Shown here: piece after piece, positions 8,794 through 17,550 of the stretch
Numbering within the stretch: position 1 is the stretch's first letter
How the letters are laid out: each line of letters starts with the position of its first letter
Assembly (NCBI GenBank): GCA_002390845.1
Contig: DGQT01000067.1
Location: 1-64,000 of the forward strand
Length of the DNA stretch: 64,000 nt
Reading direction: 5' to 3'
Origin: Chitinophagaceae bacterium UBA4407
Lineage (GTDB): Bacteria > Bacteroidota > Bacteroidia > Chitinophagales > Chitinophagaceae
Program-made: the position numbers and the translations under genes
The notes under the pieces: generated by a model
What the model was told of the DNA's origin: nothing
The model's database searches: none
Seen by the model: only the letters and a program-made list of their open reading frames with translations

Positions 8794-8801
8794 ATTTTTG
8801 C
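8794..8801 (+). promoter_or_regulatory. probable -7 box for the EVE gene
   Basis: TATTTTTG matches the Bacteroidota -7 consensus TAnnTTTG and lies 19 nt before the ATG. The -33 box is weak (TTAT at 8771). Confidence 0.5.
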
Positions 8802-8820
8802 AACAGAAAAAACAATCACT

Positions 8821-9231
8821 ATGGCATATTGGCTGGTAAAATCAGAACCTTTTAAATACAGTTGGGAACAGTTTGAAAATGACAAACAAACAACCTGGGA
8901 TGGTGTGCGCAACTACACTGCACGCATTAATTTAAGAGCGATGAAGAGGGGCGATGAAGTGCTGTTCTATCACAGCAATGAAGGCCTTGAAATAGTGGGT
9001 ATTGCCAAAGTATCCAAAGAAGCATACCAGGATCCCACTACTGAAGATGAGGCCTGGGTAGCTGTTGATCTTAAGCCATACAAAAAAATGAAACGACCTG
9101 TAAATCTTGCAACCATGAAGGCGCACCCAGGTTTAGCAAATATGGACCTGGTAAGGCTTGGCAGGTTAAGTGTGGGAACCGTAAAAGAAGATGAGTGGAA
9201 AATAATTATGGAACTGGGTGGCATGAAATAA
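8821..9231 (+). CDS. EVE-domain protein (thymocyte nuclear protein 1 family)
   Basis: A 136-aa protein that is one EVE domain throughout. It has the family signature MAYWLVKSEPFKYSW at the N-terminus, then WDGVRNYTARINLRAMKRGD and EVLFYHSNEGLEIVGIAKV. EVE domains are PUA-like and bind modified nucleotides in DNA or RNA; the bacterial role is mostly unknown. The length equals that of the family. It is a single-gene unit with its own -7 box and a strong terminator directly behind it. Confidence 0.93.
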   Translation: MAYWLVKSEPFKYSWEQFENDKQTTWDGVRNYTARINLRAMKRGDEVLFYHSNEGLEIVGIAKVSKEAYQDPTTEDEAWVAVDLKPYKKMKRPVNLATMKAHPGLANMDLVRLGRLSVGTVKEDEWKIIMELGGMK

Positions 9232-9260
9232 TACTTCCTGATAATAATTAATTGGTTTAA

Positions 9261-9290
9261 AACCTCTGGCTTTTGCCGGAGGTTTTTTCT
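9261..9290 (+). terminator. intrinsic terminator after the EVE gene
   Basis: AACCTCTGGC, TTTT loop, GCCGGAGGTT, then TTTTTCTTTT. The 10-bp stem has one mismatch. Confidence 0.88.
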
Positions 9291-9392
9291 TTTACTTTCT
9301 TTTAACTTATATCAGCGGTTACAAAAGACTGTTACACCGCATCAATGTAGCAGGCCTGCAAATTTCATTCTTCACTAATTAAAATCTTTAAA

Positions 9393-9815
9393 ATGAAAAC
9401 TAGAATCCCTGCTGCAATTGTTATTGCAGCTACATGTATCTCTTTGCTTTCCTGCGACTGGATGTTCGGTAAAAAAACACAGGCCAAAACAATTGTGGGC
9501 AAATGGGCAATTGAAAATATTGCCGACAGCAGCAAACTGAATAAAAACGATATTGGCCTTTTAGCCTTCGCCATGATGGCAAAGGATTCAACAGCACTTG
9601 GCATAGAATTCAGTGCAGACAGCAGTTTCAGCTTTTACAACACAAAGGATTCTTTACAGGATTCAGGCAAATATTATATTGATACAACTTTGCAAACCTT
9701 GTTTATAAAACAGGATTCTACGAACATGCCCCTTAGGATTATTGAGTGGACAGATTCTTCATTGCATTTATTCTCCACTACTGATAGTGTGTGGTACACG
9801 CTCAGTAAAAAATAA
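9393..9815 (+). CDS. lipocalin-like lipoprotein, 140 aa
   Basis: Lipoprotein signal with lipobox LLSCD (Cys about residue 20). After it, TIVGKWAIENI (about 34-44) opens a small barrel-like domain with the order seen in lipocalin-like Bacteroidota lipoproteins: G-x-W near the start, then strands FSADSSFSFYN, GKYYIDTTLQTLFI, MPLRIIEWTDSSLHLFS. Ligand unknown. The next gene is also a lipoprotein on the same strand 77 bp downstream, so a shared transcript is possible. Confidence 0.65.
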   Translation: MKTRIPAAIVIAATCISLLSCDWMFGKKTQAKTIVGKWAIENIADSSKLNKNDIGLLAFAMMAKDSTALGIEFSADSSFSFYNTKDSLQDSGKYYIDTTLQTLFIKQDSTNMPLRIIEWTDSSLHLFSTTDSVWYTLSKK

Positions 9816-9892
9816 AAAATGACACTCTAACCGTTGCTGCCTTATGTAATTTTTCTTTCCCCGCATCTAATTAAAAAATCAAAAACTTCTTT

Positions 9893-10825
9893 ATGAAATT
9901 TAATATTTTATTCGCTGCTATTATAGCTGTGCTGGCAACGCTTTGTATCTCAGCATGCGATAATCAAAAGGAAAAAATGGCACAGGATTTAGCCGTTGTT
10001 GATATTAAATCTGCAACTCAAAATGCCCCATCGAAATCTAACCAGGAAACTGAATATAAATCTCAGGGTGTTCTAAGCGACGTGGCTACAACAGACACAT
10101 CGTCTTCATCGGTTAGTCAAAGTACAGATATACTTCAGTCGGGCTCGCCTGCTGCAAATCCTGATTGGGATAAGAAGATCATCAAAACAGCACACGTAAC
10201 ATTAGAGTTGAAAGACTACACATCTTACAACAATGGTATTCATACTAAGTTAAAAGCCTATGGGGCTTATGTTGCACAGGAACAACAAAACCAAACTGAT
10301 GAACAAATCAGCAACGACATCTCTATTAAAGTTCCTGTAGATAAATTCGATGACCTGATGAATTCACTTTCCGGCGATGGAATTAAAGTACTGGAAAAAA
10401 ATATTTCAACCGAAGATGTTACCGGCGAAGTGGTTGATACTAAAGCAAGAATGGAAGCGAAGAAACAAGTAAGAGACCGTTATCTCGATTTGCTTAAACA
10501 GGCACACAGTATGAAAGACATTCTTGAAGTGCAGGGAGAAATAAATGCTATACAGGAAGATATTGAATCTGCGGCCGGCCGTGTTGATTACCTTGTTCAT
10601 GCATCGGCTTACAGCACAGTAAACATAAAATATTTTCAGTACCTGAATGGCATCACTAAAAAAGATACAGAGCCAACTTTCTTTAGCGAATTAAGTGAGG
10701 CATTTAAAGATGGCGCTTCTGTTATTTCAAATCTTTTATTATTCATAATTAGTATATGGCCTTTACTTATCGCTGCTGTTTTACTTACTCTTTATTTTAA
10801 AAGATGGAAAGTGAAAAAAGTTTAA
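9893..10825 (+). CDS. DUF4349-type lipoprotein with C-terminal membrane helix
   Basis: A 310-aa protein with lipobox CISACD (Cys about residue 22) and a Ser/Thr-rich linker (about 30-90). A DUF4349-type region follows (about 95-260) with IIKTAHVTLELKDY, ISIKVPVDKFDDLMNSLS, a coiled-coil stretch (DTKARMEAKKQVRDRYLDLL, then MKDILEVQGEINAIQEDIES) and SAYSTVNIKYFQ. A transmembrane helix lies at about 282-302 with a basic tail. The usual family layout is the same: outer anchor, coiled coil, terminal helix. Function unknown. Confidence 0.85.
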   Translation: MKFNILFAAIIAVLATLCISACDNQKEKMAQDLAVVDIKSATQNAPSKSNQETEYKSQGVLSDVATTDTSSSSVSQSTDILQSGSPAANPDWDKKIIKTAHVTLELKDYTSYNNGIHTKLKAYGAYVAQEQQNQTDEQISNDISIKVPVDKFDDLMNSLSGDGIKVLEKNISTEDVTGEVVDTKARMEAKKQVRDRYLDLLKQAHSMKDILEVQGEINAIQEDIESAAGRVDYLVHASAYSTVNIKYFQYLNGITKKDTEPTFFSELSEAFKDGASVISNLLLFIISIWPLLIAAVLLTLYFKRWKVKKV

Positions 10826-10891
10826 AAATATTTCACCAAAATTTCTTTCCGCCCTAAACCTTTCTAACGATTGCCTGCTTAATTTTATAGC

Positions 10892-11584
10892 ATGAACAAA
10901 AAGAAATTGGTGGTACTTACCGGTGCAGGCATCAGTGCAGAAAGCGGGTTAAAAACTTTTCGTGACAGCGATGGCTTGTGGAATGGTTATAATATTGAAG
11001 ACGTGGCCACCCCACGTGCATGGCGCAAAGATCCAAAACTGGTACTTGATTTTTATAATATGCGCCGCAAAGATGTGGCGGCTGCAAAACCCAACGCTGC
11101 ACATTATGGCCTGGCCGAATTGCAAAACGATTTTGATGTTCATATCATCACGCAAAATATCGATGATCTCCATGAACGTGCTGGCAGCAAAAATGTCCTG
11201 CATCTTCATGGAGAAATATTTAAAATGCGCAGCGAAAGAAATGAATCGCTTATTTACGAAATTAGAGAAGACATCAATATCGGAGATAAGGCTGATGATG
11301 GTGCACAGCTTCGTCCAAATATTGTTTGGTTCGAAGAGCCTGTTCCTTTAATAGAAGATGCAGCTGCTATCGCGGCTACTGCCGAAATTTTTGTAGTGGT
11401 TGGTACTTCGCTGGTTGTTTATCCCGCAGCAGGGTTGGTGCATTATGCTCCACGTTTCTCAAAGAAATTTATAGTAGATAAGCAGATACCGTACACCTCT
11501 GCACTGGCCGGTGTTACCGCAATCGAATTGCCCGCAACTATTGGTATTGCTGAGCTTCAGCGTAAACTAAAGGAACTGATGTAG
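10892..11584 (+). CDS. cobB: NAD-dependent protein deacylase (Sir2 family)
   Basis: A 230-aa sirtuin: NAD-binding LTGAGISAESGLKTFRDSDG (about 8-27), catalytic ITQNIDDLHERAGS and LHLHGE (catalytic His about 105), and the late GTSLVVYPAAG. The motif DFYNMRR carries the Tyr and Arg that in CobB/SIRT5 recognise succinyl- or malonyl-lysine, so desuccinylase activity is likely. The stretch between the catalytic His and RPNIVWFEE has no Cys pairs, so the structural zinc site of typical sirtuins is missing. That is known in some short bacterial sirtuins. Confidence 0.93.
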   Translation: MNKKKLVVLTGAGISAESGLKTFRDSDGLWNGYNIEDVATPRAWRKDPKLVLDFYNMRRKDVAAAKPNAAHYGLAELQNDFDVHIITQNIDDLHERAGSKNVLHLHGEIFKMRSERNESLIYEIREDINIGDKADDGAQLRPNIVWFEEPVPLIEDAAAIAATAEIFVVVGTSLVVYPAAGLVHYAPRFSKKFIVDKQIPYTSALAGVTAIELPATIGIAELQRKLKELM

Positions 11585-11587
11585 TAT

Positions 11588-11650
11588 TTTTTATGAGCCA
11601 AACTTAGGAATTATTATGAGGCACCTGTTGCGTCGCACACTTGTACATTC
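11588..11650 (+). repeat. L arm enclosing the cupin gene
   Basis: TTTTATGAGCCAAACTTAGG, then TTATGAGGCACC and core TTGCGTCGCACACTTGTAC at 11628-11646. It begins within 5 nt of the sirtuin stop codon. Its R partner is at 12070-12140, beyond the cupin gene. Confidence 0.85.
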
Positions 11651-11685
11651 TGCTCTTTATTCTGCAAAAAAATACAAACATCCGG

Positions 11686-12018
11686 CTACACTTTTTCCCC
11701 TCCGTTTGGTCCGTAAAAAATTACCCAGGTTGCAAAATCATCTGTAAAATTTTCGAAGCGGTGTTCCATACCGGCAGGTACAAACAACACGTCATTTGTA
11801 TTAAAAAAAATACGTTCGCCATTTAAAAAAAATGTGCCGGAGCCACTTGTTATAACATAAAGTTCATCCTGTTTGTGTGGAGTTTGTGTGTCAATTTCAT
11901 CAGGCGAAAAATATTCAACACTCATGCTGCCATGCTTTAATAACACTGTAAACTTTTGTGCTGTTTCTTGTTGCAAAGCTTCTATGGCTTGCGATAGTGA
12001 AATTTTGTAGTCTTCCAT
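11686..12018 (-). CDS. cupin-domain protein
   Basis: A 110-aa single-domain cupin. Conserved motif 1 appears as TPHKQDELYVITSGSGTFFLNG (in two pieces: HKQDELYVI and GSGTFFLNG) and motif 2 as VPAGMEHRFENFTDDF. The His/Glu/His metal-ligand pattern (H-x-x-x-E in motif 1, H in motif 2) is present, so it should bind a divalent metal. Substrate unknown; such small cupins can be sugar isomerases, dioxygenases or binding proteins. It lies alone between an L and an R arm. Confidence 0.83.
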   Translation of the reverse strand: MEDYKISLSQAIEALQQETAQKFTVLLKHGSMSVEYFSPDEIDTQTPHKQDELYVITSGSGTFFLNGERIFFNTNDVLFVPAGMEHRFENFTDDFATWVIFYGPNGGEKV

Positions 12019-12069
12019 AACTGAATTATATTATGCGTTATTTATTCGCTGGCTGTTCACTGTTCAATC

Positions 12070-12140
12070 ATATTATGCAGTACAAGTGTGCGACGCAAGT
12101 AAAGCTCAATAGCAGTAATGGTGCCCGGCTCATAAAATAT
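12070..12140 (-). repeat. R arm enclosing the cupin gene
   Basis: Core GTACAAGTGTGCGACGCAA at 12080-12098, then AAAGCTCAATAGCAGTAATG and outer end GCCCGGCTCATAAAATA. The arm ends exactly where the NDH-2 stop codon begins (12141). Confidence 0.87.
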
Positions 12141-13418
12141 TTATTGTGTACCGTGTTTCTTCTTGTAAAAATTGTGGTACAACAACCTTAAACTCTGGTC
12201 GTACGTGAAATATTTATACACCCAGTTAATAAATATCTGCAGCTTATTTTTTACACCCAGTATCAGCACCAAATGTAGCAGCATCCATACAATCCATGCG
12301 AGCCAGCCGCCAAAATGAATTTTAGGCTTTGGTATATCCACAACGGCAAGGTTACGGCCCACGGTAGCCATGCTACCTTTATCGTGGTATTCGAACGCTG
12401 TTAACTTTTGTTCGCTTCCTTTTTGTATTTGTAGCAGGTTTTGTGCAAGATTCTTTCCCTGGTTTATAGCCACATTTGCTACCTGTGGGTGGCCATGCGG
12501 ATACAGCGGTGTTTCCATATAAGCAATATCGCCCAGTGCATACATGTTTTCGCTGCCAATAATTTTATTCGTTCGGTCAACCTTAATTCTGTTGCCCCGC
12601 ACAATTAAAGAAGAATCAATACCAGCAGGCACATTGCCTGTAATCCCCGCGGCCCAGATTACAATTTTTGCTCCAATGGTTTCACCGGTAGAAAGTGTTG
12701 CAATATCTCCATCATAACTTTTTACCACAGTACCGGTTTGCACCGTAACTCCAAGTTTTTCTAAATATTTCCGGCTTTGTTCAGAACTTTTTTCGCTCAT
12801 GTTGCCCAGCGTTTTCGGGCTGCCTTCTACCAGGTAAATATGCATTTGTTTAAAGTCAAGTTCCGGGTAATCTTTGGGCAAAATATTGTTACGCATTTCA
12901 GCAAGCGCACCGCTTACTTCAACTCCGGTAGGGCCACCGCCAACTACTACAATATTCATCAGCTTTTGAAGTTCGGCTGCATCTTTTGTGCTAAGTGCAT
13001 CTTCAAAATTCTGTATCAACCGGTGCCGCAACTGAATGGCTTCAACCGTTGATTTCATTGGGAAGCATGCCTCTTTTAATTGTGTGTTACCAAAGAAATT
13101 TGTATCGGCACCGGTAGCAATTACCAGAATATCGTAAGTGAATTCGCCAATATCAGTGAGCACTTTATTGCTGGCTGCCTGTATTTCTTTTACTTCTGCC
13201 AAACGAAAACTTGTGTTTTTACTTTCCTGAAAAGCCTTGCGTAGCGGAAAGGAAATATTGCTTGCATCGAGCCCCGCAGTTGCCACCTGGTAAAACAATG
13301 GTTGAAACTGGTGATAATTATTCCTATCGATCAGTAAAATCTCAATGCCTTCTTTGTTGCTAAGGCAGTTGGCAAGTTTTAGTCCGGCAAACCCACCTCC
13401 AAGGATGATTATTTTCAT
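12141..13418 (-). CDS. ndh: type II NADH dehydrogenase (NDH-2)
   Basis: A 425-aa two-dinucleotide-binding flavoprotein: FAD site IILGGGFAGLKLANCL (about 3-18), the Q/quinone-region YHQFQPLFYQVATAGLD, the second Rossmann motif NIVVVGGGPTGVEVSGALAE (about 154-173, NADH), FAD signature MYALGDIAYM (about 291) and a hydrophobic C-terminal region (WLAWIVWMLLHLVLILGVKN) that anchors it to the inner face of the membrane. It passes electrons from NADH to menaquinone without pumping protons. Length is typical. Transcribed alone. Confidence 0.94.
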   Translation of the reverse strand: MKIIILGGGFAGLKLANCLSNKEGIEILLIDRNNYHQFQPLFYQVATAGLDASNISFPLRKAFQESKNTSFRLAEVKEIQAASNKVLTDIGEFTYDILVIATGADTNFFGNTQLKEACFPMKSTVEAIQLRHRLIQNFEDALSTKDAAELQKLMNIVVVGGGPTGVEVSGALAEMRNNILPKDYPELDFKQMHIYLVEGSPKTLGNMSEKSSEQSRKYLEKLGVTVQTGTVVKSYDGDIATLSTGETIGAKIVIWAAGITGNVPAGIDSSLIVRGNRIKVDRTNKIIGSENMYALGDIAYMETPLYPHGHPQVANVAINQGKNLAQNLLQIQKGSEQKLTAFEYHDKGSMATVGRNLAVVDIPKPKIHFGGWLAWIVWMLLHLVLILGVKNKLQIFINWVYKYFTYDQSLRLLYHNFYKKKHGTQ

Positions 13419-13489
13419 GAATCAAAATTAAGCCACAAAGATATTATAATTTTCAGAAATTATTGAAAGTTTAAAAAAATAAGATTTTT

Positions 13490-13573
13490 GGCCAATCATT
13501 CTATTAAGAATTAAGCTTTTCTTGCGCTTGTCCCGACGAGCGAAACGGAACTCGGGATCGCACTCTTTTACAG
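13490..13573 (+). repeat. L arm with nested GC-rich palindrome
   Basis: GGCCAATCATTCTATTAAGA, then AAGCTTTTCTTGCGC. The core is interrupted at about 13526-13558 by CCCGACGAGCGAAACGGAAC plus TCGGGAT, then resumes as CGCACTCTTTTACAGG. A possible distant R partner lies at 20968-21075. The rest of the gap 13419-13719 shows no coding sequence. Confidence 0.75.
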
Positions 13574-13719
13574 GATAACTTTTTCAGCTTTTCCCACCGT
13601 ATAGAACTAAGCGGTTATTGGTTGGTATCTTTCTGCCTTTGTTGCTAAACAAATAAAACTTATTTGGCCAACCATAAAATATTTTTACATTTGAAAATTA
13701 TATAAGCACTTATACAATT

Positions 13720-14202
13720 ATGAACTTTTACCAGGATATTGGTTACCTGTTTTTCGGGAGCCGCCTTAAAAGATTAAGCGAATCTTTTCTCAGCGATGTA
13801 AATGCGATTTACAAAAAGCAAAAGATCGGGTTCGATGCCTCCTGGTTCCCTGTGTTTTATATTCTTTCGAAGAGTAAAGAAGTTTCAATCAGGCATATTT
13901 CCAATGAGCTGGTCATCTCTCATTCAGCCGCAAGCCAGATGGTGAGTAGCCTGCAGGAGAAAGGATTTATTAAAACAGCCACCTCCAAAAAAGATGCAAG
14001 ACATAAAGTGGTAACCTTTACTGCAAAAGGAGAGAAGCTGTTGACGAAAATAGAACCAGTATGGAATGCATTACAGCAATCAATGAACGAACTGGCAAAC
14101 GAAAGCAGCCAAAGCAAAAAATTGCTTGAGGCTCTAACCGCTTTTGAAAATAATTTAAAGAAAGAAAGCATACTTAAACGGGTAGAAAAAATACTATCAT
14201 AA
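13720..14202 (+). CDS. MarR-family transcriptional regulator
   Basis: A 160-aa winged-helix protein. The recognition region is EVSIRHISNELVISHSAASQ followed by MVSSLQEKGFIKT (about 52-85), then the wing SKKDARHKVVTFTAKGEKLL. The extended N-terminal segment about 1-45 (YLFFGSRLKRLSESFLSDVN) is probably for dimerisation. It is 13 bp upstream of hutH on the same strand and is a probable regulator of histidine degradation, perhaps sensing urocanate, though HutC of other bacteria is a GntR protein. Confidence 0.88.
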   Translation: MNFYQDIGYLFFGSRLKRLSESFLSDVNAIYKKQKIGFDASWFPVFYILSKSKEVSIRHISNELVISHSAASQMVSSLQEKGFIKTATSKKDARHKVVTFTAKGEKLLTKIEPVWNALQQSMNELANESSQSKKLLEALTAFENNLKKESILKRVEKILS

Positions 14203-14215
14203 ACGATTGCACATT

Positions 14216-15709
14216 ATGAGTTATAATTATTTACCGCTAGACAGGAAGTGGTTGAACTTTCAACAGGTAAAAAACCTGCTCGATTTTGATCAGTTGGTAT
14301 CCATCACTTTTGATGCACATGAACGCATTTTAAAATGCCGTGAATACCTTGATAAGAAAGTAGATGGTTCAGATGAATTGTTTTATGGTATCAATACAGG
14401 ATTTGGTTTTTTGCAAAATGTAAAAATTGATAAAACCCAAATTGAGCAACTGCAATACAATCTGCTTAAATCACATGCCTGCGGCCTTGGCGAAGAAGTG
14501 CCAAAAGATATTGTAAAGCTGATGCTGATGCTTAAAATAAAAAGCCTCAGCTATGGCCATAGCGGTGTACAAATAGAAACGGTGAAGCGCTTAATGGAAA
14601 TGTACAACAACGATGTGCAGCCGGTAATTTATACACAGGGTTCACTTGGTGCTTCCGGTGACCTGGCACCATTAAGCCATTTAAGCCTGCCATTGATTGG
14701 TTTAGGAGAAGTGTATTACAAAGATGTAAAACATAAAGCTGAATTCGTAATGAACGAATTGAGCTGGCAACCGGTACAATTAAAAAGCAAGGAAGGTCTG
14801 GCACTCATTAACGGCACGCAGTTTATGAGTGCTTATGGAATGTATTGTTTAAAAAAATCAGAGCAGCTTTTAAAAATGGCCGATTTGATTTGCGCTTTAT
14901 CGTTCGATGCATTTGATTGCATCAGTGAACCATTGCATGAAGCCATTCATAAGATCCGTCCGCATGGAGGGCAGGGCTCAACGGCTGCTACACTTCGAAA
15001 ATATTTGGAAGGCAGTAAAATTGGCGCGCAGAAAAAACAACAGGTACAAGACCCCTATTCTTTCCGGTGTACGCCTCAGGTGCATGGCGCAACCAAAGAT
15101 GTTTTTGAAAATGTACTGAACGTTTTTCTTACAGAAATTAACTCCGTAACAGATAACCCCAATATTTTTCCTGATGAAGATCTGATTGTAAGCGGGGGTA
15201 ATTTTCACGGTCAGCCATTGGCTTTACATTTAGATTTTCTTGCCATTGCCATGAGTGAAATTGCAAATATCAGCGAAAGAAGAACCTATCAGCTCATCAG
15301 CGGACAAAGAGGCTTGCCGTTATTCCTGGTAAAGGAAGCCGGATTAAACTCCGGCTTCATGATTCCGCAGTATACTGCAGCAGGAATTGTGAGTGAAAAC
15401 AAACAACTGTGTACACCTGCAAGCGTAGATTCTATCAGCAGCAGCAACAACCAGGAAGATCACGTAAGCATGGGTGCTAATGCTGCCACAAAATGTTTAC
15501 GTGTGATAAATAATGTTGAAAAGGTTTTAGCAATAGAGTTGCTGAGCGCTGCGCAGGCTCTGGATTTCAGAAGGCCGTTAAAAAGTTCTACAGTCATCGA
15601 AGAGATGGTTTCAATGTTTAGAAAAATAGTGAGCTTTAACGAAGAAGACCGGGTGTTACATGATGATATGATAAAAGCGGTGGAATTTGTAACTTCATAT
15701 AAAATTTAG
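14216..15709 (+). CDS. hutH: histidine ammonia-lyase
   Basis: Converts L-histidine to urocanate and ammonia, the first step of histidine breakdown, as a cytoplasmic tetramer. The Ala-Ser-Gly triad that cyclises to the MIO cofactor is in GSLGASGDLAPLSHLSLP (Ala about residue 146). Further family blocks are FYGINTGFGFLQN (about 55), GLALINGTQ (about 193) and the QDPYSFRCTPQVHGA region (about 275). At 497 aa it has the usual length. I start at ATG 14216; a TTG at 14207 would add three residues. The C-terminal neighbour is a toxin-antitoxin pair, not hutU. Confidence 0.95.
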   Translation: MSYNYLPLDRKWLNFQQVKNLLDFDQLVSITFDAHERILKCREYLDKKVDGSDELFYGINTGFGFLQNVKIDKTQIEQLQYNLLKSHACGLGEEVPKDIVKLMLMLKIKSLSYGHSGVQIETVKRLMEMYNNDVQPVIYTQGSLGASGDLAPLSHLSLPLIGLGEVYYKDVKHKAEFVMNELSWQPVQLKSKEGLALINGTQFMSAYGMYCLKKSEQLLKMADLICALSFDAFDCISEPLHEAIHKIRPHGGQGSTAATLRKYLEGSKIGAQKKQQVQDPYSFRCTPQVHGATKDVFENVLNVFLTEINSVTDNPNIFPDEDLIVSGGNFHGQPLALHLDFLAIAMSEIANISERRTYQLISGQRGLPLFLVKEAGLNSGFMIPQYTAAGIVSENKQLCTPASVDSISSSNNQEDHVSMGANAATKCLRVINNVEKVLAIELLSAAQALDFRRPLKSSTVIEEMVSMFRKIVSFNEEDRVLHDDMIKAVEFVTSYKI

Positions 15710-15712
15710 GTT

Positions 15713-15982
15713 ATGGAAGAAATTATGTCACTCCGTGAAGAAGTAAAGACCATGATTGACAAAGCTGACGAAAAGACAATCAGGATGATGTATGCCATGC
15801 TGGAAGTTGATGCAGATAATGATTGGTGGAATGAATTGAACGATGAAGAGAAAAAAGAAATGGATACTGCTATTGAAGAATCAGAAAATAAAGATAATCT
15901 CGTTCCATATAAAACATTTCAGTCAGAATTTAACACATGGCGCAAAGAATTATTATCCTCAAAAGAGCAGACCAAAAAGTAA
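15713..15982 (+). CDS. antitoxin of a RelE/ParE-type module
   Basis: An 89-aa acidic, helical protein (MIDKADEKTIRMMYAMLEVD, then NDWWNELNDEEKKEMDTAIE). Small acidic proteins with this TI+MMYAMLE...DWW..L pattern precede ParE-like toxins in many Bacteroidota. It starts 3 bp after the hutH stop codon and overlaps the toxin start by 46 bp, so translation is probably coupled. It would neutralise the toxin by direct binding and repress its own promoter, although here the closest promoter seems to be that of hutH. Confidence 0.78.
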   Translation: MEEIMSLREEVKTMIDKADEKTIRMMYAMLEVDADNDWWNELNDEEKKEMDTAIEESENKDNLVPYKTFQSEFNTWRKELLSSKEQTKK

Positions 15983-16236
15983 AGCAGGTATATGCTTACC
16001 TTCTCGAAAACTGGAACCAGAAAGTTGCTGATGAGTTTTATGAAAAATTTGAAAAAGTCATTCATATAATTTCACTGCAACCTGAAATTGGCCGGGCTTC
16101 TGCTAAGCGACCGGACATACGCAGAAAATTAGTTACGAAACATAATTGCCTTTACTACAGAATTAAAGATGATTCCATTATAATCATCAATATGCTTGAT
16201 ACGAGGCGCGATCCTGTGAAGAATCCGTATGAATAA
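15937..16236 (+). CDS. RelE/ParE-family toxin
   Basis: A 99-aa basic protein. The ParE-like fold is seen in order: ILKRADQKVKQVYAYLLENW (helices), KVADEFYEKFEKVIHIISLQ, PEIGRASAKRPDIRRKLVTKHN (the P-x-x-G-x turn and strand), then YYRIKDDSIIIINMLDTRRDP with the conserved C-terminal Arg-Arg. Toxins of this superfamily poison gyrase (ParE) or cleave mRNA on the ribosome (RelE); the C-terminal DTRRDP is usual for ParE-like ones. It overlaps the antitoxin gene by 46 bp in another frame. Confidence 0.88.
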   Translation: MAQRIIILKRADQKVKQVYAYLLENWNQKVADEFYEKFEKVIHIISLQPEIGRASAKRPDIRRKLVTKHNCLYYRIKDDSIIIINMLDTRRDPVKNPYE

Positions 16237-16240
16237 ATTA

Positions 16241-16293
16241 TGTGCCCGGCAGCGGTAAGGCTATTAATCTTCCGTTGCGTCGCACACTTGTAC
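16241..16293 (+). repeat. L arm enclosing the 403-aa orphan gene
   Basis: TGTGCCCGGCAGCGGTAAGG, then CTATTAATCTTCCG and core TTGCGTCGCACACTTGTAC at 16275-16293. It starts 4 nt after the toxin stop codon. R partner at 17551-17630. Confidence 0.85.
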
Positions 16294-16321
16294 TGAAGAA
16301 TAAATTGCATCGTCAAAGAGC

Positions 16322-17533
16322 ATGAAAGAAAGTTTACAAATAGCAAAACAACAATTGATCGAAAGATGGATAACAGCTTTTGATGAAATAGATGAGTATA
16401 AAAAATATGAGCAGGAAGTTTCCTCTGTAAAATATTCACGAGAAGTTAATTATAATTTGGACGATCTAAAGAATGGCAAACTAAATCCTAAAAAAAGATT
16501 TTTAAAAACAAAACCTGGTAACACAACTTATTATGAATATAGGTTGAATAAAAAGGGATTACCTGTAATATCACTTTCTGTTGAATTAAATGAACATGTG
16601 GGGTGGGTAGGTTTTTACAAATGGAGTAATGATTTTGTGGAATATATTGAATTTTGTCTTTTTACAAAAGTGCCATCATGTATACAAAGGGTCTTTTTAA
16701 AGAATAACAATAAGCTTATATATCAATCACTGGATTTATATACCAGATCCCATTACCTGGTTTTTTTAGAGCTAAGCAAAAATGAGATAATTGAGCATGT
16801 GGTAAATAATCACAGCTTTACATTAAATATTAATAAATATAAATACAGAAACAACGCAATAACGAAAAGTTGTGGTATTCACAACTTCCTGGGCCAGGCT
16901 GAGTATAATTTCGAGGATATTTATTTTTATGATAAAAGAAAAGTCTTACAGAAAATTAAAAGATTTTATGAAAATTGGCCTCCACAAATTCAATATATAA
17001 AACCTTCACTTAAGACTTTTAAAAAATTATCTTATGAATTATCTCAATTATTAGCAAAATATATAATTGAGGCGTTATCCAAATTTCAACTTGATAGCCC
17101 GTTATTTAATGTACAAATAGAATTTCATTATTGTGATAATTATTGGCCTGAATATTTAAGAGTAATAACAGAACAATCCAAGATTAAAGCCTTAAATGGT
17201 AATGAGGGTTCATTCTTTATCAACCATACTGTTTTTGAATGGATTCGAATAAGTGAGTCTAAAATAGAAGTAAATGAAGAAACGGAAAATATGTTTGCTC
17301 AGTTTATTCAAAGGATTACCGATAAAGAAAACTGGGAGGCAGGTAGAAAAATGCTGCGACAGGTGGCAAGAATTATGAATGAAAATAAATTAAGCCTGAA
17401 AGTGCCGGTTTCAAAAGAATTTGTTGCCTTTGCCATTGATCCAACATTGATTGAGGATGTTGAAGAGTGTTTAATAAAGTCTGGTGCCGATAAACAGAAA
17501 GTAAAAGAATGGAAGAAATTAAAATGGTTTTAA
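16322..17533 (+). CDS. orphan hypothetical protein, 403 aa
   Basis: I do not recognise this protein. It has no signal peptide or membrane helix. Residues 1-90 are helical and charged; about 95-260 are rich in Tyr, Phe, Asn and Lys (VGWVGFYKWSNDFVEYIEFC); about 310-403 look helical again (FIQRITDKENWEAGRKMLRQ, then KEWKKLKW). Base composition is clearly more AT-rich than hutH and hutU on either side. It is the only gene between an L arm and an R arm, which suggests capture as a unit. A defence, immunity or bacteriocin role cannot be ruled in or out. Confidence 0.6.
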   Translation: MKESLQIAKQQLIERWITAFDEIDEYKKYEQEVSSVKYSREVNYNLDDLKNGKLNPKKRFLKTKPGNTTYYEYRLNKKGLPVISLSVELNEHVGWVGFYKWSNDFVEYIEFCLFTKVPSCIQRVFLKNNNKLIYQSLDLYTRSHYLVFLELSKNEIIEHVVNNHSFTLNINKYKYRNNAITKSCGIHNFLGQAEYNFEDIYFYDKRKVLQKIKRFYENWPPQIQYIKPSLKTFKKLSYELSQLLAKYIIEALSKFQLDSPLFNVQIEFHYCDNYWPEYLRVITEQSKIKALNGNEGSFFINHTVFEWIRISESKIEVNEETENMFAQFIQRITDKENWEAGRKMLRQVARIMNENKLSLKVPVSKEFVAFAIDPTLIEDVEECLIKSGADKQKVKEWKKLKWF

Positions 17534-17550
17534 ATAATATCATGGTGCAG

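Noticed and set aside
15843..16031. Alternative frame overlapping the antitoxin and toxin genes
   Set aside because: It is a lysine-rich shadow frame; the two overlapping frames used show clear ParE-type toxin and acidic antitoxin sequences.
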